DNA from: FEN-33 sp963768775
GTDB taxonomy: Archaea; Thermoplasmatota; Thermoplasmata; Methanomassiliicoccales; UBA472
Direction: 5' to 3'
DNA: 64,000 nt
Assembly (NCBI GenBank): GCA_963768775.1
Contig: CAVYIY010000005.1
Coordinates: 186,001 to 250,000, forward strand
A program made the translations under genes and the position numbers. Each line of letters starts with the position of its first letter. Position 1 is the stretch's first letter. Positions 1-8,270 of this stretch are shown one piece after another. Below the pieces are notes generated by a model that was not told the origin of the DNA, ran no database searches, and was given only the letters and a program-made list of their open reading frames with translations.

Positions 1-116
1 TCTAAGGCACTCGAATCCAGCCACCATGATTCTAGGCATGATGAATGAAGGTATGTACTCTATGATATATTATCTTTCGGTTGTCATTCGGTAGCCTGGT
101 AGCAACCTTAATATAT

Positions 117-142
117 ACCTAATGAGTATATACCTATTAGGT
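117..142. repeat. Inverted repeat ahead of transposase gene
   Basis: ACCTAAT (117-123) and ATTAGGT (136-142) form a perfect 7-bp inverted repeat, and TATATACCTA also occurs twice in direct orientation. The repeat ends 7 nt before the transposase ATG and overlaps an AT-rich promoter-like stretch. It could be an operator or part of the element's end; the sequence does not decide which. Confidence 0.5.
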
Positions 143-149
143 AAGAAAT

Positions 150-1400
150 ATGGCACACCTTGAAAAGACAACAAGAGAAGATCGCGCCAAGCTTATCGCG
201 CGTAAAGCAAACTCGATTAATGAAGTTAAACCAGGCATATTCGCAGTCAAATCGCAAAGCGGAATAGGCGTATATCGAGTCGAGAATAATCGGGGCTGGA
301 AATGCAATTGCCCAGATCATGTTACCAGGGGAGTCGATTGCAAGCATATCCTTGCGACTAGATATTACCTTGAAGCGCAGCACGAAACGCCGGAAGGTGT
401 CGTTACGGAGAAGATTAGGCTGACCTACAATCAGGCTTGGTCAGCTTATAATTCAGCTCAGGAGGAAGAGGTAAGGCTCTTCGACAAGCTCCTGAGCGAA
501 TTGGTTGAGGGGATACCGGAGCCAGAACAGGTGATGGGCCGTCCTCGATTGCCGCTCAATGAGCAGCTTTTCTGCTCAATCCAGAAAGTCTATTCCCAAT
601 TGTCCAGTCGTCGCGCCCATAGCCTCTTCAAGAACGCCAATGAGAGAGGGCAGATCGGCCATGCGCCCCACTTCAACGCGCCATCCAAGCTGTTCAATCG
701 GCCTGAGATCACGCCAATCCTCCATGAGCTGATAAGGCTCTCCGCCATGCCAGTTGCCGACATCGAGACGGACTTCGCAATCGATTCGACCGGATTTAGG
801 ACAACGACGTTCAATGCATACCACGGAGAGAAGCACAACGTCAAGAGAAAGCAGAACTGGCTCAAGGCGCATATGTGCTGTGGAGTGAAGACCAACATTG
901 TTACGAGCATTGAGGTAACAAATGAGTTTGGCGCGGATTCCGTCCAGTTCCAGCCCCTCCTTGCGAAGACGGCTGAGTCGTTCAAGATAAACGAGGTAAG
1001 CGCGGATATGGCCTATTCCTCACGCGCCAATTTGCAGGCCGTTGGCGACCTTGGAGGAGTCGCTTTCATCCCTTTCAAGAGCAACGTGAACGGTAAACCC
1101 ACTGGTTCGCCTTTGTGGAAGAAGATGTACCACTTCTTCCAGTACCACAGGGAAGAGTTCGAGGCGCACTACCATAAGCGGAGCAACGTGGAATCCACAA
1201 ACGCGGCCATTAAGCGGAAGTTTGGGGAGACGCTGAAATCGAAGAACCTGATTGCTCAAACTAACGAACTATTGGCTAAGATCGTGGCCTATAACCTCAC
1301 GGTGATAATCCACGAGATGTATGAGAATGGGGTGGAGCCGGACTTCCTGCACATACATCCTAATCCGGGCAACGACGCCTTAAGCGCGGATGCATCATAA
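150..1400 (+). CDS. Transposase with N-terminal SWIM zinc finger and DDE domain
   Basis: A 416-aa protein that would catalyse cut-and-paste transposition. Residues about 50-70 carry a SWIM-type zinc finger (CNCPDHV...DCKHI, pattern CxC...CxH), probably for DNA binding. The catalytic half has an Asp in FAIDSTG (about 213), a second Asp in VSADMAYSS (about 284) and a Glu in RSNVEST (about 345) followed by a Lys/Arg-rich helix, which fits an RNase H-fold DDE transposase of the IS5/IS1182-like type. All three acidic residues are present, so the enzyme may be active. The exact IS family is not certain. Convincing terminal inverted repeats were not found, so the element's limits are open. It lies next to the 16S gene, facing it from the downstream side. 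Confidence 0.85.
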   Translation: MAHLEKTTREDRAKLIARKANSINEVKPGIFAVKSQSGIGVYRVENNRGWKCNCPDHVTRGVDCKHILATRYYLEAQHETPEGVVTEKIRLTYNQAWSAYNSAQEEEVRLFDKLLSELVEGIPEPEQVMGRPRLPLNEQLFCSIQKVYSQLSSRRAHSLFKNANERGQIGHAPHFNAPSKLFNRPEITPILHELIRLSAMPVADIETDFAIDSTGFRTTTFNAYHGEKHNVKRKQNWLKAHMCCGVKTNIVTSIEVTNEFGADSVQFQPLLAKTAESFKINEVSADMAYSSRANLQAVGDLGGVAFIPFKSNVNGKPTGSPLWKKMYHFFQYHREEFEAHYHKRSNVESTNAAIKRKFGETLKSKNLIAQTNELLAKIVAYNLTVIIHEMYENGVEPDFLHIHPNPGNDALSADAS

Positions 1401-1421
1401 ATAGGACGAAATAACACAACA

Positions 1422-1583
1422 TTACTTGGACATCGCGTCTTTCCATTGTTCCATCCATTTCCTATATGCCCATCTATGCAATTTGCATGCATTACGTTTT
1501 GGAATGCTGTGCGCATGAGGACATACTTCGTCGTCGGTGATCTCCAACTCTCCTTTCTTTAAAGATTCCACGAACCATGACAT
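1422..1583 (-). CDS. Small orphan protein, 53 aa, Cys/His containing
   Basis: A 53-aa ORF starting MSWFVESLKKGELE and ending WMEQWKDAMSK. It has a central CPHAH...NACKLH stretch (two Cys and three His), which could bind a metal, and five Trp residues. The amino-acid composition is protein-like and the codons are reasonable. The start is preceded by GAAGGCG, a weak ribosome site. It runs convergent to the transposase, 21 nt from its stop, and could belong to that element. I do not recognise a family. Confidence 0.45.
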   Translation of the reverse strand: MSWFVESLKKGELEITDDEVCPHAHSIPKRNACKLHRWAYRKWMEQWKDAMSK

Positions 1584-1659
1584 CTTTTTTCGCCTTCTTT
1601 GTTCAATAGAAGCTTTTGAGGCTTACAACAACCTTCCGGGGTGATTCTCAATATCGGTT

Positions 1660-1692
1660 GCACCTAATGTCCATATTCCGCACCTAATGTCC
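1660..1692. repeat. 13-bp direct repeat pair, 20-bp period
   Basis: GCACCTAATGTCC occurs at 1660-1672 and again at 1680-1692, exactly 20 bp apart, so about two helical turns. The core ACCTAAT also occurs at 117-123 upstream of the transposase. Phased short repeats like this are typical of protein-binding sites at transposon ends; this one could be an end of an insertion sequence. Confidence 0.5.
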
Positions 1693-1862
1693 TCGTTCAT
1701 GGTCACTTTAGATGCAAAGCCCACGATGGCCAGAAGAGTACGTTGAGGCGCTCGTTGGCAAAGCGACTGCTAGTCTCGCGATTCTTCTGCTCCCTTTCTC
1801 GTGCAGACGAGCTGAGAAGAGGGGAAAGAAAAAAACTTAGATGGCGCTCGATGCAAACCTTT

Positions 1863-1882
1863 GGTGCTTGATGTCCTGCCAA
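1863..1882 (-). other. 3' strand of pre-16S processing stem
   Basis: In the rRNA transcript this reads TTGGCAGGA-CAT-CAAG-CACC. It pairs with the 5' leader segment at 3447-3470 (GGTG-AAA-CTTG-GTAA-TCCTGCCAA): 9 bp, an internal loop, 4 bp, an AAA bulge, then 4 bp. A 4-bp helix between small bulges resembles the bulge-helix-bulge substrate of the archaeal splicing endonuclease, which in many archaea excises pre-16S rRNA. The pairing is seen in the sequence; its processing role is inferred. Confidence 0.7.
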
Positions 1883-1891
1883 GGAATTGGT

Positions 1892-1914
1892 GGGGAGGCA
1901 ACGAATGCCTCCCC
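1892..1914 (-). other. 9-bp hairpin in the 16S 3' trailer
   Basis: GGGGAGGCA and TGCCTCCCC form a perfect 9-bp stem with a 5-nt loop, 11 nt past the mature 16S 3' end and inside the processing stem. It is probably part of pre-rRNA folding rather than a terminator, since no T-run follows directly. Confidence 0.55.
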
Positions 1915-1924
1915 TTGGTCACGT

Positions 1925-3393
<1,469 letters not shown>

Positions 3394-3446
3394 CGATCCT
3401 TGATGCTTAATCCATTACTGATTACTGCTAAGGATTTAACACGAAA

Positions 3447-3470
3447 TTGGCAGGATTACCAAGTTTCACC
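3447..3470 (-). other. 5' strand of pre-16S processing stem
   Basis: Leader segment, 53 nt ahead of the mature 16S 5' end, complementary to the 3' trailer segment at 1863-1882. The conserved inner helix is TCCTGCCAA, paired with TTGGCAGGA. See the partner entry for the bulge-helix-bulge-like layout. Confidence 0.7.
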
Positions 3471-3654
3471 GGCGATACCACTTCAATATTAGTGATATTC
3501 GCCATCGATCGTCAGAACCAAGAGAGCACGTCATTCTTGACGGAGATCTCAGTTCTCCATTATCGCTCACAGCTCTTTTTTGCGATACAGGCCAGAAGAC
3601 CCATATTGCTCTTTTTCTGCTGTGTCTCAGCTTAGAATCCCCTTAACTTCGGTC

Positions 3655-3672
3655 ATATATATAACCGTTTCG
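3655..3672 (-). promoter_or_regulatory. 16S rRNA promoter (BRE + TATA box)
   Basis: On the minus strand CGAAACGGTTATATATATGA gives a BRE-like CGAAA directly ahead of a TATATATA box. This would start transcription near 3630, about 240 nt before mature 16S and outside the processing stem. It is the strongest TATA element in the leader. Confidence 0.7.
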
Positions 3673-4072
3673 AGGTGCTAGCTTAGGTCCCACGCGTTTC
3701 CGCGCGGCACCTATTATCTCTCTAATCCTTCGTGGTATAAGAGGGTTTGCATGAACGAGCCAGAGGAACGGGGCCTCGGGGCATTGGTTTGCGTTGCGAA
3801 GGACAGATGCGGTCAATGGATTTCACGCCGATTTCCGTCAAATCCGAACAGCGATTCTGTTCCGGAAAACGATTCTAAGATTTGATGCATCCTGCGAGTC
3901 TTTTCTTCCTACATTCATTTCTCCTTATCACACGCTGTTGGCGAGTCATGGCCAAGATCATGATGCGCGATTGGGCATTCGATCTCTTTCATCGAAGCGA
4001 TTCGATTAGCTCGTCATGTCGATTGACATTGATCTGGGCGACGTGCGCGGTGCGAATGGAAGGTATTGTCCC
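3673..4072. other. Gene-free stretch between rRNA and tRNA-Ser promoters
   Basis: Short open frames exist on both strands but none has a protein-like composition, a ribosome site or a recognisable family. I see no RNA gene here. The tRNA-Ser promoter (GAGAAAAGCTTTAAGTG, 4073-4089) begins at its right edge. Confidence 0.5.
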
Positions 4073-4113
4073 GAGAAAAGCTTTAAGTGAGATATCTGCT
4101 TTCTCAGGCCGAA

Positions 4114-4218
4114 GCGGAGGTGGCCCAGCCAGGCAAGGCGTTGGATTGCTATCTCGCCCTAGCGGGGCAAACATCCAATGTCCGTGAGGACTCGGGGGTT
4201 CAAATCCCCCCCTTCGCG
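4114..4218 (+). tRNA. tRNA-Ser(GCU) with a 21-nt intron
   Basis: Acceptor GCGGAGG (4114-4120) pairs with CCTTCGC (4211-4217), and the discriminator is G. The anticodon stem TTGGA/TCCAA (4141-4145, 4174-4178) encloses anticodon GCT (4148-4150). A class II variable arm GTCC-GTGA-GGAC and a T arm with TTCAAAT follow. The anticodon loop is interrupted after position 37 by an intron at about 4152-4172, containing a GCCC/GGGC hairpin and a GCAA that can pair with the TTGC of the anticodon loop, as in a canonical bulge-helix-bulge. Mature length is 84 nt. CCA is not encoded. A BRE/TATA box lies at 4073-4089. Confidence 0.93.
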
Positions 4219-4577
4219 CTCCTATTTCCTATGGAAGCTGGCTCTTTTGGGGTTTTTGGGTGGAAAAGGGCCATTTTTTACGATTGTTCGTCTGTACCAG
4301 ATAGGGATTTTCTCTGCGATTTCGAAATTCGAAGGGAAAGGGTTTGCCGAGGTGGAGGGAGAGCGGAGACGATTAGATAATTGATGCAAATGTTGTTTGA
4401 GGCAGAGTGTCAATTAAGAAGAAATAATGAGCCCCGCTAGACCTCCCCTATTTAGGCTGCATCTTCGGCGCCCGCTCCAGCAATATCCATCAATTGAGCG
4501 ATATTACCATCTTCATATAGGGAATAGTTTCTTAAATCTGCATATCAATCCATTAGTGTTAAGAGAGAGGTGGAGTT
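4219..4577. other. Gene-free stretch after tRNA-Ser
   Basis: Apart from the repeat copy at 4211-4222, nothing is recognisable in these 359 bases. Open frames running through the tRNA are artefacts. The ribosome site of the next gene (GAGAGGTGGAG) sits at its right edge. Confidence 0.5.
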
Positions 4578-5009
4578 ATGGTCAAATTAGCTGAATATTC
4601 TCATGACTTCAAAGTTAAAAGGAAGGAAGAAGTATTCGATGGAATCATTCGCTGGCTGAGTACAGAGGGAGCAGAAATCGAGAACTCAAACAAGCCATTA
4701 CAAATCACTGCGATGCATGGCTCCAGAAAGACCGTCTCTGTATGGAAGAGGAATGCCAGGAAGAAGCTTGATTTCAGTCTCACCGACACAGCAGAGGGAA
4801 CTCATGTGCAGGTCGAGGCGCATACTGGTTCGATGATGTATCTCGATGACGTTGCAACCTGGAAGAAGCAGATATATGTCAACTATGGTTTGCTGTTGGA
4901 AGAGATATGGGCAAGTGTGGATGGCGTTCCGTTTACATATCCTGGGGAAGAAACGACAACTCAACCACCTGAAACGGAGAAGAAATCGAAATGGAAGCTC
5001 TTCAAATAA
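4578..5009 (+). CDS. Orphan protein, 143 aa, paralogue of the 62.5-kb gene
   Basis: A soluble protein of unknown function. It starts at ATG 7 nt after a GAGGTGGAG ribosome site. Residues 1-115 align along their length with the protein at 62470-62907: both begin MVK.A.YSH.FK and share EVFDGI.RWL, the SRK/SRTAVSV..RNARK segment, GT.VQVE and WK.QI.V, then LLEE.WAS. The alternating strand pattern around KTVSVWKRNARKKLDFSL and THVQVEAHTGSM resembles a helix-grip or SRPBCC-like sheet, but this is only a suggestion. The C-terminal 25 residues are Thr/Glu/Lys-rich and probably disordered. The next gene follows after 18 nt and is likely co-transcribed. Confidence 0.8.
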   Translation: MVKLAEYSHDFKVKRKEEVFDGIIRWLSTEGAEIENSNKPLQITAMHGSRKTVSVWKRNARKKLDFSLTDTAEGTHVQVEAHTGSMMYLDDVATWKKQIYVNYGLLLEEIWASVDGVPFTYPGEETTTQPPETEKKSKWKLFK

Positions 5010-5027
5010 ACAACCAGGTGTAATTTA

Positions 5028-5282
5028 ATGGACAGAGAAGAACTGCTTAGGGCCAAAGCCGAGATGTCAAAGAGAGACCGAACGATTGGCAGAGCGAGCA
5101 TGAGACTGGGAGCGATTATTGCGGTGGTATCTTTCGCTCTGGTTGTCCTCATTGTCTCGATTAATGGTCCGCTCACAGACAACATTGGCTCAATAATTGC
5201 CTATGTCTTGGCATTTGGTGTGGGACTTGGAGTTCTTATGTTGCTATATGGTCTACTGCAATATCGGTCCAGCAAAGAATGA
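5028..5282 (+). CDS. Small membrane protein, two TM helices
   Basis: An 84-aa protein with a charged N-terminus (MDREELLRAKAEMSKRDR) followed by two hydrophobic helices at about residues 27-46 and 56-78, and a short basic tail. It lies 18 nt downstream of the 4578 gene and is probably translated from the same message. No family recognised. The pairing of a small soluble protein with a two-helix membrane protein is seen, but a joint function is not known. Confidence 0.7.
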   Translation: MDREELLRAKAEMSKRDRTIGRASMRLGAIIAVVSFALVVLIVSINGPLTDNIGSIIAYVLAFGVGLGVLMLLYGLLQYRSSKE

Positions 5283-5344
5283 ACGCATGACCCATTTCTG
5301 CCTACACATGGTCTTACTATCGAAGGTCAGAAGTGTTAGTCATT

Positions 5345-5518
5345 CTATTCAGATTCGATTGTCACCTTGATTTTCAACGGGGTCTTCCCGGCAAATGCTG
5401 CCTTTTGAACGTACAGCGTACCAATGACTGGGGTCGATGTCGGGTCTTTCACATCTTCCATGAATCTGAACGTGTTCTTAGTGGCCTTTTCAAAAGTCAT
5501 AGTCAATTCTGTTTTCAT
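5345..5518 (-). CDS. Small conserved-type protein, 57 aa
   Basis: A 57-aa ORF beginning MKTELTMTFEKATKNTFRF and ending KIKVTIESE. It starts at ATG 5518 with CGGAGGC at the right distance upstream, a strong Shine-Dalgarno site. The alternating hydrophobic pattern (strand-rich, with PVIGTLYVQKAAF in the middle) resembles short uncharacterised beta-proteins of about 60 residues found in archaea and bacteria; that resemblance is from memory. It is convergent to the membrane gene at 5028. Function unknown. Confidence 0.7.
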   Translation of the reverse strand: MKTELTMTFEKATKNTFRFMEDVKDPTSTPVIGTLYVQKAAFAGKTPLKIKVTIESE

Positions 5519-5868
5519 GCGAATGCCTCCGAGATAGTATGTGACCCTCCATTCTTACTATTTTCCTAATTGCGAGGTGGTGGAGCCTAGAGAACCCATC
5601 CGAGCCATCCGAGCCGTCCAGAACTCGCTTACTTTCTTAAACATCATGAGACATCGAGGTTCAAATTACACCCCCCGCACCTTAATCAGAGGCAGTATTT
5701 GTTTCTCAAAAATGTCACCGCCAAGCGTTAGCATGATTCAACTTTTTATTAATCCTTGTCCTGCCCCCCCAGTGTTCTGGCTCGGGGGATCTATTTGAGG
5801 TGGGTACGCTTTTTAGAATAGTCTCATTAGTTTTAACTCCCTGGTATCACCATCCTTCACGGATAACT
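5519..5868. other. Gene-free stretch
   Basis: Two open frames occur on the plus strand but neither has a ribosome site or protein-like composition. No RNA gene or repeat recognised. It includes a C-run at 5766-5771. Confidence 0.4.
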
Positions 5869-6018
5869 ATGAGCACAATGAAAAAGAAAAAAAAGGGAGC
5901 AGATGATCCGCCCGTGAACAACAATCGGTCAGATCATAAGAGTTCGAGAACCCCATCCAACATTACAGGCGCGGACAACAAATCAAACCAGAAAAAAGGA
6001 TCGAAGGGCAAGAATTAA
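5869..6018 (+). CDS. Possible Lys/Asn-rich peptide, 49 aa
   Basis: From ATG 5869 the frame reads MSTMKKKKKGADDPP and continues with a hydrophilic Asn/Ser/Lys-rich sequence ending KKGSKGKN. It is low-complexity and predicted disordered. There is no clear Shine-Dalgarno site. It may be a real small basic protein or a chance frame; no family recognised. Confidence 0.25.
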   Translation: MSTMKKKKKGADDPPVNNNRSDHKSSRTPSNITGADNKSNQKKGSKGKN

Positions 6019-6411
6019 TAAACCATTGAAAGAAACTGGAAGGCTTAATGGCCCAGCGAAATGAGACGGACTCTCCTTCGCGCTCCCCTTTTTAGCCATA
6101 TTCCAATTCAAGCACTTCAATTGGCGGGGAATAGAGTTCTTGCACCCAAGCGGCTTGGAGCAAGTCCAAGGCGCTCCTTCTTGATTCGTCTATAGTGGAT
6201 TCCATGGTTGGTCGTTGCAATGACCGATGCTCAATACTTCCGCGAGGATGGAAGAGCTGGATTCCTTTCTAGCATGAGTTCTCGCTTTCCAGCCAAGCTC
6301 CATGGAAATAGCGGTGGACGAAAAATTGATTAACAATGGGCACAGGGTAAGCTTCGGGCGGCTCGAAGGAAGAGCCGCACTCAATCGAAAGAGGTGAGAA
6401 GAGCGTACGTC
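6019..6411. other. Intergenic region with tRNA-Ser end copy
   Basis: Holds CCTTCGCGCTCC at 6075-6086, the copy of the tRNA-Ser 3' end, followed by CCTTTTT. A small GGCTC/GAGCC hairpin lies near 6360-6375. No gene is supported on either strand. Confidence 0.45.
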
Positions 6412-6690
6412 ATGCAGAAAAGCAAGCATACCCCCGAGAGTTGCCCAACGGTGAATGCGACCAACAAGAAAGTGATGGTGGCCCAATTGAAGAAAATGGA
6501 TTCCCTACTGGCCAAGCACGGGATCAAGCTGGTCGGAAGCTGGGCCGAATCTCCCATGCACTTGCTCTACAACTTCTACGAGACGCCTAATATGGAAGCC
6601 ATCTTCAAGTTCAGTATGGAGCCGGAAATGGTGGCCTGGCTTGGATTCAACACGGTGGAAACCAAGGAAGTCAAGTCGGCAGGACGTTAA
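6412..6690 (+). CDS. DUF3303-like small protein, 92 aa
   Basis: From ATG 6412 (MQKSKHTPESCPTVN) the protein runs 92 aa. The segment KMDSLLAKHGIKLVGSWAES, then MHLLYNFYETPNMEAIFKFSMEPEM, matches the ferredoxin-like dimeric alpha/beta-barrel pattern of the DUF3303/GYD-like group. In these, a helix is followed by a strand describing an efficacy-type fold, ending in an EPE..AWL.FNT motif. Function in this family is unknown. A GAGGTGAG site lies about 20 nt upstream, so an upstream start at 6394 cannot be excluded. Confidence 0.7.
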   Translation: MQKSKHTPESCPTVNATNKKVMVAQLKKMDSLLAKHGIKLVGSWAESPMHLLYNFYETPNMEAIFKFSMEPEMVAWLGFNTVETKEVKSAGR

Positions 6691-6934
6691 GGCATTGCTC
6701 AAAATGAAGCGAATGGCCTGAGCCATTTCCTTTCCCCCTTTCTTTTTACCGTCTCCTCTGATTGAATCCCTTTTCGAGACCCCTGACTTGAGGAGGCGAG
6801 TCTACCTTCACACCTCATTAAATGACCAGTTGTTCTTTGTCAAATAATCAGAATGCGCGGAAGACACGGCGAAGGTGATGGCGCGCACGGCTCGATTCGA
6901 AGGTTTAAGTATCCCTTGCACTCACACAACTTTC

Positions 6935-7363
6935 ATGAAGGCCATCGACCCCTATCTCAACTTCAACAACGAGACCGAAGAGGCTTTTCTATTTTACAAA
7001 TCCGTTTTTGGAGGTGAATTCTCCTCGGTGCAACGGTTCAAGGATATGCCTGGTGCAGAAAAAATATTGCCCCATGAGATCAACAAGATATTGCACATTG
7101 CGCTGCCATTGGGGAAAGGCGGCGTCCTCATGGGGAGCGATGCTTTGGAATCAATGGGGCGCAAGGTTGTCTACGGCAACAACGTACACCTCATGATCGA
7201 TATGGAGAGCGAAGCGGAGGCGGAGAAGCTCTTCAAGGGCCTTTCTGCGGGAGGAAAAGTGCAGATGCCATTGGAGAAGACGTTCTGGGGGGCGCTGTAT
7301 GCTTCCTTCACGGACAAGTTCGGCGTCCAGTGGATGATCAACTACACGGAGGCGAGCAAATAA
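6935..7363 (+). CDS. VOC-superfamily (PhnB-like glyoxalase fold) protein
   Basis: A 142-aa protein of the PhnB/3-demethylubiquinone methyltransferase-like branch of the vicinal oxygen chelate fold. It starts MKAIDPYLNFNNETEEAF, continues with FYKSVFGGEF and ends WGALYASFTDKFGVQWMINY, the two beta-alpha-beta modules typical of the family. Metal-ligand residues are not obvious and the substrate is unknown. I chose ATG 6935 because a TATA box (GGTTTAAGTAT, about 6902-6912) lies about 25-30 nt before it, implying a leaderless transcript; the longer frame from 6875 would run through that promoter. Confidence 0.85.
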   Translation: MKAIDPYLNFNNETEEAFLFYKSVFGGEFSSVQRFKDMPGAEKILPHEINKILHIALPLGKGGVLMGSDALESMGRKVVYGNNVHLMIDMESEAEAEKLFKGLSAGGKVQMPLEKTFWGALYASFTDKFGVQWMINYTEASK

Positions 7364-7530
7364 CATTGGCAAGATCCCCAGAATGGCAAGACATCCACCC
7401 GTTAAGGTCGGCGCTGGAAGCGTGATGGCCGCTCAGCCGGATGGCTTGAATAGCTTAAAAAGTGGCAAGACGCTAGATATTTAACCAGATGGGACAGTTA
7501 GTTCATTTCGATGGTTCAAGGTGAGCAAGA

Positions 7531-8193
7531 ATGAATCCTCTCAACGTCAAGAAAATCAACAGTGCTCTTGATTCTCTCATCGGTTCCAGGCAATCGGTCA
7601 GCAAGTTCAATCGAGAGACGCCGCCAAAGCATCTGGTGAAGCAGATCATTCAAGCCGGCCTGCAGTCGCCTTTCGCCGGACTGAGCCAATCGAGAAAGGA
7701 CTTCCGCAGATTCATCGTGATCCCCAGGGAAAGCGAGGCAACGCAAGTTGCCGCGACGCTGATCCAGCGAAGAAGCGTGGCAATGCTCGAAATGCTAGAG
7801 AGGCAGCGGGAGCAGATCGAGTTCCAGCGGGAGCTGGGCCGGAGTAGTCAAGGCGAACTGGTGATACTGAGGCAAGACGCTGCATCCAACATCGGGATCG
7901 CTCCCTACTTCATCGTCGTGGCGGAGGAACGAGGCATACTCGCAGAGGAGCAGCTTTCCCTTGCACATTGCCTGGAGAACATGTGGCTGAAAACCGCTGC
8001 CCTCGGCCTGAACTTCCAATTGCTCTCGATCACGGCGCAAATGGCGGAAGACAGAATGTTTTGCGAGCTGATCGACATCCCCTTCGGAAGATATGCTTTG
8101 GACGGATGCTTGATCGGGTATTCCAGCGAGCCAATGGCATCACCGCCCCCGCCATCTGAAGCAGAAGTGGACAGCGTCACGAAATGGCTTTAG
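7531..8193 (+). CDS. Nitroreductase-family flavoprotein
   Basis: A 220-aa protein with the nitroreductase fold: SLIGSRQSVSKFNRETPPKHLVKQII at the N-terminus, a GLQSPFAGLSQS FMN-phosphate loop, and ENMWLKTAALGLNFQLLS with PFGRYALDGCLIGYSS near the C-terminus. These proteins use FMN and NAD(P)H to reduce nitro, quinone or other acceptors; the substrate here is unknown. An inserted helical segment (about residues 85-115, RQREQIEFQREL) is longer than in the smallest family members. A second nitroreductase sits at 16681. ATG is preceded by AAGGTGAGC. Confidence 0.85.
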   Translation: MNPLNVKKINSALDSLIGSRQSVSKFNRETPPKHLVKQIIQAGLQSPFAGLSQSRKDFRRFIVIPRESEATQVAATLIQRRSVAMLEMLERQREQIEFQRELGRSSQGELVILRQDAASNIGIAPYFIVVAEERGILAEEQLSLAHCLENMWLKTAALGLNFQLLSITAQMAEDRMFCELIDIPFGRYALDGCLIGYSSEPMASPPPPSEAEVDSVTKWL

Positions 8194-8270
8194 CGCGAAG
8201 AAGTCAGCTATGATTGTGATTCGGATACGGTTTTATATTGCAAAATGTTCATAGGCCAATTGGTGCCAGG

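Larger units (their letters stand above)
4211..6086. mobile_element. Possible small integrated island at tRNA-Ser
   Basis: The last bases of tRNA-Ser plus flank, CCTTCGCGCTCC (4211-4222), recur exactly at 6075-6086. A 12-bp copy of a tRNA 3' end downstream of that tRNA is the usual trace of site-specific integration. The enclosed 1.86 kb carries four small orphan genes, one of which (4578-5009) has a relative in the accessory region at 62.5 kb. There is no integrase inside, so it would be a degenerate or trans-mobilised island. The repeat is short and could be chance. Confidence 0.4.

Noticed and set aside
1711..1839. 42-aa frame MQSPRWPEEYVEALV...
   Set aside because: No ribosome site or similarity that I recognise; too short to support.
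3794..4187. Two plus-strand frames between the rRNA promoter and tRNA-Ser
   Set aside because: No ribosome site, Arg/Ser/Phe-rich chance composition, overlapping each other and the tRNA promoter.
4087..4380. Open frame on the plus strand through tRNA-Ser
   Set aside because: It contains the whole tRNA with intron; no ribosome site and composition not protein-like.
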